Assembly: GCA_001805465.1 (NCBI GenBank)
Contig: MHGH01000015.1
Location: 20,709-58,232 of the forward strand
DNA: 37,524 bases
Source of the DNA: Omnitrophica WOR_2 bacterium RBG_13_41_10
GTDB lineage: Bacteria; Omnitrophota; Gorgyraeia; Gygaellales; Profunditerraquicolaceae
Direction of reading: 5' to 3'
Below, one piece after another: positions 1 to 8,455 of the stretch (position 1 is its first letter; each line of letters opens with the position of its first letter). Below the pieces are notes generated by a model. It was not told the origin of the DNA. It worked only from the letters and a program-made list of their open reading frames with translations, and did not search any database. Position numbers and translations under genes: made by a program.

Positions 1-3000
1 ACCAATTTATCCAGCCGCACAATTTCTTATAAGGGATTGCTTATGCCCCAACAGCTGGATAAGTTCTTTCTTGACTTAAGAGACCAAGCCTTAGAGAGCG
101 CTCTTGTTCTGGTTCATTCCCGTTATAGCACCAATACCTTTCCTACTTGGGATTTAGCGCAGCCATTCAGATTCCTTGCCCATAATGGAGAGATAAATAC
201 CTTGCGGGGTAATATTAATTGGATGCGTGCGCGGGAAGGCCTATTAAGGAGTGACTTATTTGGGAAAGACTTAAAAAAGATACTTCCTGTTATCGTGCCT
301 GGCGGAAGCGATTCAGCAACAATAGATAATGTTTTTGAGCTCTTAGTCTTAGCCGGTCGGCCGCTTGCCGAGGCGATGATGATGCTTATCCCTTGCGCTT
401 GGCAGCAGGATAATTTTATGGATGAGAAATTAAAGGCCTTCTATAAGTATCAGGCCTGTTTAATGGAGCCATGGGATGGTCCGGCTGCGATTGTATTTAG
501 TGATGGTATAAGGGTGGGTGCTAGTTTAGATAGAAACGGCTTACGTCCCGCGCGTTACATTATTACTAAAGACGGCCGGGTAGTTATGGCTTCAGAAGTT
601 GGCGTTTTAGATATCAACCCAAGCGATATCCAAACTTGCGGAAGACTTGAGCCGGGAAAGATACTTTTTATTGATACCCAACAGGGCCGTATCATAGAGG
701 ATCAAGTGCTAAAAGGGTTAATTTCTAGAATAGAACCCTATAGCCAGTGGATTAAGGAGGGTGTGGTTAAACTTGATAGCTTAAAAGTTACCAAGTCGCT
801 CCCTCGACTGCCCTGGAGACAGGCAAATCGCCAGGTCACTGGTGAAGATATTTTGACTCAATTAAAAGCTTTTGGATATACCCGCGAAGATTTAAAGTTT
901 ATCATAAAACCGATGGTAGAAAATGCCCAGGAACCGATAGGCTCTATGGGCTGCGATACTCCTTACGCGGTTTTATCACAGAGACCCCAACTTTTGTACG
1001 CATATTTTAAGCAATTATTTGCGCAGGTTACTAATCCGGCAATCGATCCTATCCGCGAAGAATTAGTAATGAGTTTAGAGACCTATCTTGGCCCGGAAAA
1101 AAATATCTTGAAGGATTCGCCTAAACATTGCCACAAATTGCTCATTAAAAGGCCGATCATTACCAATGAAGAATTAGAGAAAATCAGGCATATTAAAACG
1201 AATAACTTTAAAGCTAAGACTATTTCTTTATTATTTCCCGCCACAAAGCGTGGCGGGTCCGCCAAAGGCGGAAATATTTCGGGAGAGGATGCTTTCAGGA
1301 AAAAATTAGAAAATATTTGTCAAGATGCAACATGGGCGATAAAAAAAGGTTACACCTTTATTATTTTAAGCGACCGGGGAGTGGATGAAAATCAAGCCGC
1401 ATTACCGGCTTTACTGGCTACCGCAGCAGTACACCATCATCTAGTATCAAGTGTTCTACGTAATCAGATTGGTATTATTGTGGAGAGCGCAGAGCCAAGA
1501 GAGGTACATCATTTTGCCCTGCTATTCGGCTATGGAGCTGATTGCATCAACCCATATCTTGCTTTTGAGGCAGTAAAATATGTTGTTGGAGATGAGCTAA
1601 CGAATTTGAATCCAGAGAAAGTAATTCAGCGTTATATTAAGGCAGCCGAGAAAGGAATCCTAAAAATTCTCTCTAAGATGGGCATCTCTACCTTACAAAG
1701 TTACCGCGGGGCGCAGATATTTGAGGCAGTGGGATTAAGCAGCGATGTTATCGATAATTATTTTAGCGGAACTGTTTCCAGAATAGGCGGCGCTAGTTTA
1801 GATACAATCGCTAAGGAATCATTATTACGGCATAAAGAGGCATTTTATGAACTAGAAACACCGTTTTTAAAGACAGGCGGATTTTATCAGTACAAGAGGG
1901 ATGGTGAATTTCATCTTTGGAATCCTGAAAATATTGCTTTGTTACAGGATGCGACCAGAAACTGTGACTTAAAAAGATACCAGGAATTTGCTAAAGCTAT
2001 TAATAACCAAGCAGATAATCCTACGACATTGCGCAGCTTGCTTAGGTTTAAGAAGAGAAAACCAATTCCTATTGCAGAGGTAGAGTCCCAAGATGAGATT
2101 TTTAAGCGTTTTGCTACGGGTGCAATGAGCTTTGGGTCAATTAGCAAGAATTGCCATGAGACGATTGCTATTGCCATGAATAAGTTAAGTGCTAAATCAA
2201 ACACCGGAGAAGGAGGAGAAGATCCAGCGCGTTTTGTTACTTTAGTAAATGGAGATTCTACGAGGAGTGCAATAAAACAAGTGGCTTCAGGTCGTTTTGG
2301 CGTCACCACGAATTATTTAGTCAATGCCGATGAGTTACAGATAAAGATAGCCCAAGGGGCAAAACCCGGTGAAGGAGGACAACTACCGGGACATAAAGTA
2401 AGCCAGATTATCGCTAAGACACGTTATACGACACCGGGAGTGACCTTAATTTCGCCTCCACCGCACCACGATATTTATTCTATTGAAGACTTAGCACAGT
2501 TAATCTTTGACCTAAAAAATGTAAACCCGGATGCGCGTATCAGCGTAAAATTAGTTTCTGAAGTCGGGGTAGGAACTATTGCTGCCGGAGTGGCTAAAGG
2601 CCACGCAGACACGATTCTTATTTCAGGCGGAGACGGAGGAACCGGCGCTTCACCTTTAAGTTCAATAAGACATGCCGGGCTTCCCTGGGAATTAGGTTTA
2701 GCTGAGACGCACCAAACATTAGTTTTAAATGATTTAAGGAGTAGGGTGCGCCTGCAGACCGATGGACAGATGCGCACCGGTCGCGATGTAGCTATTGCCT
2801 GCCTCTTAGGAGCAGAGGAATTTGGTTTCTCTACTTCCGTTCTGATTGTTTTAGGTTGCGTCATGCTTAGGCACTGTCATTTAAATAATTGTTCAGTAGG
2901 TATCGCCACTCAGGATAAAATCTTAGAGGCAAGATTCCCGGGTAAACCAGAATACATCATAAATTATTTTCATTTTGTCGCAGAAGAGTTGCGTCAGATT

Positions 3001-4008
3001 ATGGCCAGTTTAGGTCTACGTACTATTGATGAGATGGTGGGAAGGCCAAACTTACTGGAATTAAATAGCGATATCTTACCGTGGAAGGCAAAACAAATCG
3101 ATTTTTCAAAAATCCTCTATAAACCTGAAACAGCGAATACCGTAGGAACTCATTGTGCTGTAAAGCAGAGTCACGGGATAAACAAAGTTTTAGATTCAAA
3201 ACTTATCGAGTTAGCAAAACCCGCATTTGAAAAGGGCGAGCCAGTAAGAGCGGCATTAGAGATAAATAATACAAATAGGGCCACAGGCGCTACCTTAAGT
3301 GGTCGGGTATGCAAAGTTTTTGGAGAAGAAGGGCTTTTAGATGATACGATTCATTTTAAATTTAAAGGTATAGCGGGTCAAAGTTTCGGGGCATGGTTGG
3401 CAAAAGGGGTTACCTTTGAGCTGGAGGGGATGAGCAATGACTATGTAGGAAAAGGCATTTCCGGAGGTAAAATCATCATCTATCCGGATAAACAGGCGGA
3501 TTATAGACCGCAAGAAAATATTATTATTGGTAATACTACTTTCTATGGAGCGATAAGTGGCGAGGCGTATATCAGAGGGGTTGCCGGAGAGAGATTTTGT
3601 ATTAGAAATTCCGGTCTAAATGCGGTAGTGGAAGGAGTAGGAGAGCATGGTTGTGAGTATATGACCGGCGGAAGGGTTGTGGTTTTAGGTAAAACCGGCA
3701 GAAACTTTGCTGCTGGAATGTCCGGCGGTATCGCTTATATCTATGATCTAGAGGGTGATTTTAAGGATAAATGCAATACGGATATGGTGCAATTAGAAAC
3801 ACTATTAGAGGCCGACGCCGATACGGTTAGAGAGTTGTTGCTAAACCATTATCGCTATACAAAAAGTTCAGTGGCCAAAGAGGTGCTCGATGATTTTAGT
3901 AATAAAATGCGAAAGTTCATAAAGGTTATGCCTTTTGAGTATAAGCGCATTTTGGAAAAAAGAGGAATAAAAGAAGAGCTAGAATTGATAGAGGTTTCTG
4001 ATGGGTGA
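1..4008 (+). CDS. gltB: Glutamate synthase large subunit (5' end outside window)
   Basis: Large subunit of glutamate synthase, which hydrolyses glutamine and passes ammonia to 2-oxoglutarate to make glutamate. The reading frame is open from base 1, and residues before the track's first Met (LSSRTISYKGLL) are also typical of the family. The gene therefore starts upstream, and the track start at 37 is internal. Family proteins are about 1500 residues, so roughly 160-190 N-terminal residues, including the catalytic Cys, are missing. The rest of the class II glutaminase domain is visible (HNGEINTLRGN), followed by the central domain, the FMN/synthase domain (KSNTGEGGEDP; GGDGGTGASP), three [3Fe-4S] cysteines at track residues 941, 947 and 952 (CVMLRHCHLNNC), and the C-terminal GXGXG beta-helix. 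It overlaps gltD by 8 bases, so the two are co-transcribed. A palindromic repeat adds about 12 residues near track residue 400. Confidence 0.96.
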   Translation, partial: TNLSSRTISYKGLLMPQQLDKFFLDLRDQALESALVLVHSRYSTNTFPTWDLAQPFRFLAHNGEINTLRGNINWMRAREGLLRSDLFGKDLKKILPVIVPGGSDSATIDNVFELLVLAGRPLAEAMMMLIPCAWQQDNFMDEKLKAFYKYQACLMEPWDGPAAIVFSDGIRVGASLDRNGLRPARYIITKDGRVVMASEVGVLDINPSDIQTCGRLEPGKILFIDTQQGRIIEDQVLKGLISRIEPYSQWIKEGVVKLDSLKVTKSLPRLPWRQANRQVTGEDILTQLKAFGYTREDLKFIIKPMVENAQEPIGSMGCDTPYAVLSQRPQLLYAYFKQLFAQVTNPAIDPIREELVMSLETYLGPEKNILKDSPKHCHKLLIKRPIITNEELEKIRHIKTNNFKAKTISLLFPATKRGGSAKGGNISGEDAFRKKLENICQDATWAIKKGYTFIILSDRGVDENQAALPALLATAAVHHHLVSSVLRNQIGIIVESAEPREVHHFALLFGYGADCINPYLAFEAVKYVVGDELTNLNPEKVIQRYIKAAEKGILKILSKMGISTLQSYRGAQIFEAVGLSSDVIDNYFSGTVSRIGGASLDTIAKESLLRHKEAFYELETPFLKTGGFYQYKRDGEFHLWNPENIALLQDATRNCDLKRYQEFAKAINNQADNPTTLRSLLRFKKRKPIPIAEVESQDEIFKRFATGAMSFGSISKNCHETIAIAMNKLSAKSNTGEGGEDPARFVTLVNGDSTRSAIKQVASGRFGVTTNYLVNADELQIKIAQGAKPGEGGQLPGHKVSQIIAKTRYTTPGVTLISPPPHHDIYSIEDLAQLIFDLKNVNPDARISVKLVSEVGVGTIAAGVAKGHADTILISGGDGGTGASPLSSIRHAGLPWELGLAETHQTLVLNDLRSRVRLQTDGQMRTGRDVAIACLLGAEEFGFSTSVLIVLGCVMLRHCHLNNCSVGIATQDKILEARFPGKPEYIINYFHFVAEELRQIMASLGLRTIDEMVGRPNLLELNSDILPWKAKQIDFSKILYKPETANTVGTHCAVKQSHGINKVLDSKLIELAKPAFEKGEPVRAALEINNTNRATGATLSGRVCKVFGEEGLLDDTIHFKFKGIAGQSFGAWLAKGVTFELEGMSNDYVGKGISGGKIIIYPDKQADYRPQENIIIGNTTFYGAISGEAYIRGVAGERFCIRNSGLNAVVEGVGEHGCEYMTGGRVVVLGKTGRNFAAGMSGGIAYIYDLEGDFKDKCNTDMVQLETLLEADADTVRELLLNHYRYTKSSVAKEVLDDFSNKMRKFIKVMPFEYKRILEKRGIKEELELIEVSDG
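1237..1272 (+). repeat. In-frame double-hairpin palindromic element inside gltB
   Basis: Two adjacent GC-rich hairpins: CCCGCCAC/GTGGCGGG (8 bp stem, 5-base loop) and TCCGCC/GGCGGA (6 bp stem, AAA loop). The 36-base unit is in frame and encodes PATKRGGSAKGG, a low-complexity basic insert that looks foreign to GltB. It lies in a variable linker before the FMN-domain segment. The base composition contrasts with the AT-rich flanks. It resembles in concept the Rickettsia palindromic elements that insert in frame in genes, but no homology to those is claimed. Confidence 0.75.
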
Positions 4009-5410
4009 TCTGAGAGGATTCTTAAAAGTAAAAAGAGGAGCTTCGCAGTATAGACCAGTGTGCGAACGGCTAAAGGATCATTGCGAGGTTTGCCTACTAC
4101 CCGAGGTAGAGTGTTCTCAAGAGCAGGCTTCGCGCTGTATGGATTGTGGTACACCTTTTTGCCATTGGGGATGTCCAATTGGAAATTACATACCCGAATG
4201 GAATGATTTAGTTTTTCGCGGGCATTGGCAGAAGGCATTCCAACTTTTGGCTGCGACTAATAATTTTCCGGAAATCACCGGAAGGATTTGCTCGGGCCTG
4301 TGCGAATATTCCTGTGTTCTGGGAATAAATGATGACCCTGTAACCATAAAAGAGAATGAATTAGCGATAATTGAATATGCCTTCCAGATGGGGCTAGTTA
4401 AGCCAAGCCTACTTAAGAAACGCACTGGAAAACAGATAGCCATAGTAGGTTCAGGGCCAGCAGGTTTGTCTTTGGCGGACCAGCTGAATAAAGCCGGTCA
4501 TTTAGTAGTAGTTTTTGAAAAAGCAGATAAAATCGGGGGAATGCTGCGTTATGGTATCCCTGATTTTAAACTGGAAAAATGGATACTGGACCGTAGGATT
4601 GAGATTCTTAAAAGAGAAGGGATTATATTTAATACCGGTGTTTATGTAGGTAAAGGATTAAAGGACGAATATTTAAAAAAGGAGTTTGACGCTATCTGTT
4701 TGGCTATGGGTTGCGGCGTACCACGAGATTTAAATATAGAAGGTAGGTCTTTATCAGGGATTCACTTCGCTATGGATTACTTAATTCAGACGAATAAGAA
4801 GGTTAGCGAAGAAAAAATTCCTTCTGATAAATTAATTGATGCAAAGGGCAAAAGAGTCGTGGTGATTGGTGGCGGCGATACGGGTGCGGATTGCTTGGGT
4901 GTAGCGCATCGCCAAGGCGCAAAATGCGTGGTGCAGATTGAACTTTTAGCTAAGCCGCCAGAATGTCGAACCCCAGATTATCCTTGGCCAAAGTATCCTT
5001 TGCTTTGCAAAACTACTACTAGCCATGAAGAAGGTGGGATAAGGGAGTGGTCAGTCTCCACTAAAAAGCTTATCGGAGAGAACGGTTGGGTAAAAAAGCT
5101 CCTTTGTCAGAGAGTGAACCAAGAAACAGCTGGCAGAGAATTTGAAATTGAGGCAGATTTGGTGATTTTAGCCTTAGGGTTTCTGCATCCTGAACGTAAT
5201 GGTTTACTTAAAGATCTATGCTTAGAACTTGACTCAAGGGGCAATGTAAAAACTGATGAGAATTATATGACTTCAAGCAAGGGGATCTTTTCTGCTGGAG
5301 ATATGCATAGGGGGCAATCCTTAGTAGTCTGGGCTATCTCAGAAGGAAGAAAAACTGCCTATGCAATAGATAAATATTTAATGGGCAAAAGTAATTTGTC
5401 AATGCTTTAG
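4001..5410 (+). CDS. gltD: Glutamate synthase small subunit (NAD(P)H, FAD)
   Basis: Beta subunit of glutamate synthase. It oxidises NAD(P)H on FAD and sends electrons through Fe-S clusters to the FMN of GltB. Its 469 residues match the usual size of about 470. The N-terminal Fe-S domain has cysteines at 46, 49, 54 and 58 (CMDCGTPFCHWGC) and at 97, 101 and 105 (CSGLCEYSC). The FAD-binding loop GSGPAGLSLA lies near residue 150 and the NADPH-binding loop GGGDTGADC near residue 290. The C-terminal FAD closure motif SAGDMHRGQSLVVWAISEGR is intact. The ATG start lies 8 bases inside gltB, the classic gltBD arrangement, implying translational coupling. A promoter begins immediately after the stop codon. 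Confidence 0.97.
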   Translation: MGDLRGFLKVKRGASQYRPVCERLKDHCEVCLLPEVECSQEQASRCMDCGTPFCHWGCPIGNYIPEWNDLVFRGHWQKAFQLLAATNNFPEITGRICSGLCEYSCVLGINDDPVTIKENELAIIEYAFQMGLVKPSLLKKRTGKQIAIVGSGPAGLSLADQLNKAGHLVVVFEKADKIGGMLRYGIPDFKLEKWILDRRIEILKREGIIFNTGVYVGKGLKDEYLKKEFDAICLAMGCGVPRDLNIEGRSLSGIHFAMDYLIQTNKKVSEEKIPSDKLIDAKGKRVVVIGGGDTGADCLGVAHRQGAKCVVQIELLAKPPECRTPDYPWPKYPLLCKTTTSHEEGGIREWSVSTKKLIGENGWVKKLLCQRVNQETAGREFEIEADLVILALGFLHPERNGLLKDLCLELDSRGNVKTDENYMTSSKGIFSAGDMHRGQSLVVWAISEGRKTAYAIDKYLMGKSNLSML

Positions 5411-5415
5411 AGGCA

Positions 5416-5443
5416 TTGACAACCAGAGGAAACATGTTATACT
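5416..5443 (+). promoter_or_regulatory. Near-consensus sigma-70 promoter upstream of the pyrG leader
   Basis: TTGACA (5416-5421), a 16-base spacer, and TATACT (5438-5443). The -35 matches the consensus exactly and the -10 matches at five of six positions. The predicted start is around 5450, leaving about 205 bases of leader before the pyrG ATG. The -35 overlaps the right arm of a small inverted repeat, GTCAATGC/GCATTGAC (5398-5405 and 5413-5420), that spans the gltD stop codon. Confidence 0.75.
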
Positions 5444-5455
5444 CAATAGTAGTCC

Positions 5456-5471
5456 AAAGTAGTACTACTTT
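5456..5471. promoter_or_regulatory. Perfect 16-bp palindrome just downstream of the promoter
   Basis: AAAGTAGTACTACTTT is fully self-complementary and begins about 6 bases after the predicted transcription start. A further AGTAGT copy lies just upstream at 5448-5453. The position and symmetry suit either a dimeric repressor operator or a 5' RNA hairpin. The sequence alone does not decide between them. Confidence 0.4.
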
Positions 5472-5478
5472 AGAGAAC

Positions 5479-5521
5479 AAAGGCGTTTAGGGCCGGATTG
5501 TTGGCACTGAGCGCTTTTTTT
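5479..5521 (+). terminator. Intrinsic terminator or attenuator in the gltD-pyrG leader
   Basis: The stem GCGTTTAG (5483-5490) pairs with CTGAGCGC (5507-5514) over 8 bp with two G-U pairs. It continues inward past one mismatch through GCC/GGC, and outward through A-U pairs into a run of seven T (5515-5521). This is a good Rho-independent terminator. It lies about 70 bases after the promoter at 5416-5443 and 134 bases before pyrG. It could end a small RNA of about 70 nt or act as an attenuator controlling read-through into pyrG. Confidence 0.7.
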
Positions 5522-5526
5522 ATTGA

Positions 5527-5580
5527 GGCCACAACTTATGGAGTAGCAGTTTTAATTTTGGCGACATAAGTTGTATGGCC
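5527..5580 (+). promoter_or_regulatory. Long hairpin in the pyrG leader (first of two)
   Basis: GGCCACAACTTATG (5527-5540) pairs with CATAAGTTGT-AT-GGCC (5565-5580), giving 10 bp plus 4 bp with a 2-base bulge. It encloses a 24-base, T-rich loop. It immediately follows the T run of the terminator. No T run follows it, so it is not a second terminator. Its function is unknown; it could be a regulatory RNA structure or a dispersed palindromic element. Confidence 0.5.
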
Positions 5581-5587
5581 GAAATAA

Positions 5588-5640
5588 TCCCGCCTTTTCT
5601 TACTATATGGTGCCTAAATTGCTTTGATGAAAAGGCGGGA
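5588..5640 (+). promoter_or_regulatory. Perfect 12-bp stem directly upstream of the pyrG ribosome-binding site
   Basis: TCCCGCCTTTTC (5588-5599) and GAAAAGGCGGGA (5629-5640) are exact reverse complements separated by 29 bases. The right arm ends a few bases before the pyrG ribosome-binding site (AAGAGGT), so it could affect ribosome access. The CCCGCC/GGCGGG core recurs in the gltB insert and in the purL-purF gap. Confidence 0.55.
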
Positions 5641-5654
5641 TAAGAGGTAAAACT

Positions 5655-7268
5655 ATGGCAAAATACATATTTGTAACCGGTGGCGTAATATCAAGCCTGG
5701 GTAAGGGCATTACTTCCGCTTCAATCGGAAAGATTTTGGAATCACGGGGATTAAAAATTACTCTTATGAAGTTAGATCCTTATATTAATGTTGACCCCGG
5801 CACCATGAACCCTTATCAGCATGGCGAGGTTTATGTTACCGAAGATGGAGCAGAGACAGATTTAGACCTTGGGCATTACGAAAGATTTATCCGCGCCCAG
5901 ATGACCAAATTCAATAATGTTACTACTGGACAGGTATATAACACGGTAATTTCTAAAGAGAGGCACGGTGATTACTTAGGCAAGACAATTCAGGTAATTC
6001 CGCATATCACTGATGAGATCAAAGAGAGAATAAAAAAAGTCGCCCAGGTGTCCGCAGCCGATATCGTTATTATTGAAGTTGGCGGCACAGTAGGTGATAT
6101 TGAGAGTTTGCCGTTTCTGGAAGCAGCCAGGCAATTCAGCTTAGATATAGGTAAGGATAACGTGATTTATATTCATCTTACTCTCGTTCCTTATATAAAA
6201 TGCGCAGATGAGATAAAGACAAAACCGACACAGCATAGCGTAGGTACATTACGTGAAATCGGGATCCAGCCGGATATATTAATCTGTCGTACTGAAAAGA
6301 CATTATCCTGCGAACTAAAGGAAAAGATATCTCTGTTTTGTAATGTGCGCAAGGAAGCAGTTATTGAAGCTAAGGATGTAGAGTCGATCTACCAGATTCC
6401 TCTGGTTTTTAAGAATCAGATTCTAGATGAAATTATCTTAAGTCATTTTAAGTTAATCTGTAAATTTTCAGATTTAAAGGATTGGGAGAAGAATGTAGCA
6501 GAAAGGGTAATTAAGCCTAAAAATAAAGTGACTATAGCGTTGGTGGGTAAATACATTGCTTTACAGGATGCCTATAAGTCCATTTATGAAGCATTAATTC
6601 ATGCCGGTATTTATAATGATACAAAAGTAGAGATTAAAAAGGTAGATTCAGAAGACATCCAAAAAAAAGGCCCGCAAGAATTTCTAAAAGATGTCTCTGG
6701 GATCCTTGTCCCGGGTGGTTTTGGCTATCGAGGAATTGAGGGCAAGATTAAAGCCATTAAATTTTCCAGGGTTAATAAAATTCCTTTTTTGGGTTTGTGT
6801 TTAGGGATGCAGTGTGCAGTAATTGAATTTTCACGGAATATCTGCGGCCTAAAAGATGCCAACTCTACTGAGTTTAGTCCTAAAACAAAAAATCCGGTAA
6901 TCAGTTTACTAGCCCAGCAGAGGAAGATTAAAGATTTAGGAGGCACGATGCGTTTGGGTGCATACCCTTGCAAGATTAAGAAAAATACTTTGGCGTTTAG
7001 GGTATATGGTAAGACATTGATTCAGGAGCGGCATCGCCATAGGTATGAATTTAACAATAAATATAAGAAATTATTAGAGAAAAAAGGTATGAAATTTTGC
7101 GGTATCTATCTTAAGAGAAACCTGGCGGAGATAATTGAATTAAAGAATCATCCTTATTTTATTGCCGTACAGTTTCATCCGGAATTTAAATCTAAACCCG
7201 ATAAGGCCCACCCGTTATTTAGAGAATTTATAAAGGCGGCAATAGAAAGAAGTAAGATTAACTTTTGA
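5655..7268 (+). CDS. pyrG: CTP synthase
   Basis: Converts UTP to CTP using ATP and glutamine, the last step of de novo pyrimidine nucleotide synthesis. At 537 residues it is close to the usual 535-550. The N-terminal synthetase domain begins [16 protein letters not shown] with the ATP-binding Lys near residue 17, and contains [19 protein letters not shown]. The C-terminal class I glutaminase domain has the nucleophile Cys382 (GLCLGMQ) and the His/Glu pair in QFHPEFKS. The ATG start has an AAGAGGT ribosome-binding site about 6-7 bases upstream. Unlike its neighbours it is preceded by a long structured leader with its own promoter and terminator, so it is probably regulated separately from gltBD. 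Confidence 0.97.
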   Translation: MAKYIFVTGGVISSLGKGITSASIGKILESRGLKITLMKLDPYINVDPGTMNPYQHGEVYVTEDGAETDLDLGHYERFIRAQMTKFNNVTTGQVYNTVISKERHGDYLGKTIQVIPHITDEIKERIKKVAQVSAADIVIIEVGGTVGDIESLPFLEAARQFSLDIGKDNVIYIHLTLVPYIKCADEIKTKPTQHSVGTLREIGIQPDILICRTEKTLSCELKEKISLFCNVRKEAVIEAKDVESIYQIPLVFKNQILDEIILSHFKLICKFSDLKDWEKNVAERVIKPKNKVTIALVGKYIALQDAYKSIYEALIHAGIYNDTKVEIKKVDSEDIQKKGPQEFLKDVSGILVPGGFGYRGIEGKIKAIKFSRVNKIPFLGLCLGMQCAVIEFSRNICGLKDANSTEFSPKTKNPVISLLAQQRKIKDLGGTMRLGAYPCKIKKNTLAFRVYGKTLIQERHRHRYEFNNKYKKLLEKKGMKFCGIYLKRNLAEIIELKNHPYFIAVQFHPEFKSKPDKAHPLFREFIKAAIERSKINF

Positions 7269-7272
7269 GTTC

Positions 7273-7363
7273 GTACGGTGTACGGAGTACAGTGTACCGA
7301 GCATACAATGTTATACAAATCAGTAATTACTATGCGCCGTACGCGGTACGCCGTACTCAATAC
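7273..7363. repeat. Inverted pair of GTAC heptamer arrays between pyrG and carA
   Basis: The left arm (7273-7300) is four tandem 7-mers: GTACGGT, GTACGGA, GTACAGT, GTACCGA, followed by GCATACA. The right arm (7336-7356) carries the same type of unit on the opposite strand (GCCGTAC, GCGGTAC, GCCGTAC), preceded by the complement of GCATA. The whole 101-base intergenic region is thus an imperfect palindrome able to form a long hairpin. A closely related four-unit array lies inside prmC at 33600-33627. carA starts 6 bases after this element and has no clear Shine-Dalgarno of its own. Confidence 0.75.
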
Positions 7364-7369
7364 TAAAAG

Positions 7370-8455
7370 ATGGATGCAATCTTAGCTTTAGAAGACGGAA
7401 CGATATTTAGAGGTGAATCTTTCGGTGCAGACGGAGAAAGATACGGCGAAGTCGTATTTAACACCAGCATGACCGGATACCAAGAAGTCCTTACTGACCC
7501 TTCTTATAAAGGCCAGATTGTAACTATGACTTATCCTTTGATTGGCAACTACGGGATCAATAAAGAGGATATGGAATCAAGGCGGCCTTTTGTGGAAGGT
7601 TTTGTGGTTAAGGAATGTAGCAAAATTTCCAGCAATTGGCGTAGTGAAAAATCATTAGCGGATTATTTTAAGGAAAATAATATCGTAGGTATTGAAGGTA
7701 TGGATACACGTTCACTTACCTTACACATAAGGCGAGTTGGAACAATGAAGGCGGTTTTATCTACCGAGGATTTGGATGAAGAGAGCCTGGTTCAGAAAGC
7801 CAGAGATTCTCAAGGCTTGGTTGGTATAGATTTAGTCAAGGAAGTAACGTGCAATAAAAAATATATCTGGTCGGAAATAAAAGATAAAGGTTATAAAGTA
7901 GCCGTCTTAGATTGCGGTGTAAAATACAATATTTTAAGGGAATTATTAAATCATGGATGTCAGGTGATTGTGATGCCTGCAAATACATCCGTAAAAGAAA
8001 TATTAGAACTAAAAGCCGATGGGGTATTGCTTTCCAACGGGCCGGGTGACCCCGCAGCAGTTAAATACGTAATTGATACTACCAGAGACCTAATGGGGAA
8101 AATTCCCATTTTTGGAATTTGCTTAGGCCATCAGATGCTGGGTTTGGCACTGGGTGGTGCGACCTATAAACTTAAATTCGGCCATCACGGCGCAAACCAT
8201 CCGGTGAAAGATTTAAAGACAGGAAAGGTTTCTATTACGGTTCAGAACCACGGCTTTTGCGTAGATATGGATTCCCTAAATAAGAAAGATATAGAAATCA
8301 CTCATATCAATCTTAATGACCAGACCTTAGAGGGAATACGGCATAAGAAATTACCTATATTTTCCGTGCAGTTTCATCCTGAAGCCTCAGCAGGCCCGCA
8401 TGATGCCTCGTATCTGTTTGAAGAGTTTATCAAAATGATGAAAAAATATGCCTAA
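7370..8455 (+). CDS. carA: Carbamoyl-phosphate synthase small (glutaminase) subunit
   Basis: Hydrolyses glutamine and channels ammonia to CarB, making carbamoyl phosphate for pyrimidine and arginine synthesis. At 361 residues it is normal for the family. The N-terminal CarA-specific domain contains [21 protein letters not shown]. The C-terminal class I amidotransferase domain has the nucleophile Cys251 (GICLGHQM) and QFHPEAS with the catalytic His and Glu. The ATG lies just downstream of the inverted heptamer repeat with no strong ribosome-binding site. The gene overlaps carB by 8 bases, consistent with stoichiometric translation of the two subunits. Confidence 0.96.
   Translation: MDAILALEDGTIFRGESFGADGERYGEVVFNTSMTGYQEVLTDPSYKGQIVTMTYPLIGNYGINKEDMESRRPFVEGFVVKECSKISSNWRSEKSLADYFKENNIVGIEGMDTRSLTLHIRRVGTMKAVLSTEDLDEESLVQKARDSQGLVGIDLVKEVTCNKKYIWSEIKDKGYKVAVLDCGVKYNILRELLNHGCQVIVMPANTSVKEILELKADGVLLSNGPGDPAAVKYVIDTTRDLMGKIPIFGICLGHQMLGLALGGATYKLKFGHHGANHPVKDLKTGKVSITVQNHGFCVDMDSLNKKDIEITHINLNDQTLEGIRHKKLPIFSVQFHPEASAGPHDASYLFEEFIKMMKKYA

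Noticed and set aside
1911-2864. Minus-strand ORFs of 129-132 aa opposite gltB
   Set aside because: They have no family motifs and lie entirely opposite a strongly conserved coding frame; they are shadows of gltB, as are the other minus-strand track entries.
5398-5420. GTCAATGC/GCATTGAC inverted repeat over the gltD stop as a gltD terminator
   Set aside because: No T run follows, and the right arm is part of the -35 box. An operator role is possible but not supported further.
7273-7363. CRISPR array
   Set aside because: Units are 7 bases with no spacers and are arranged as an inverted pair; no cas genes are present.
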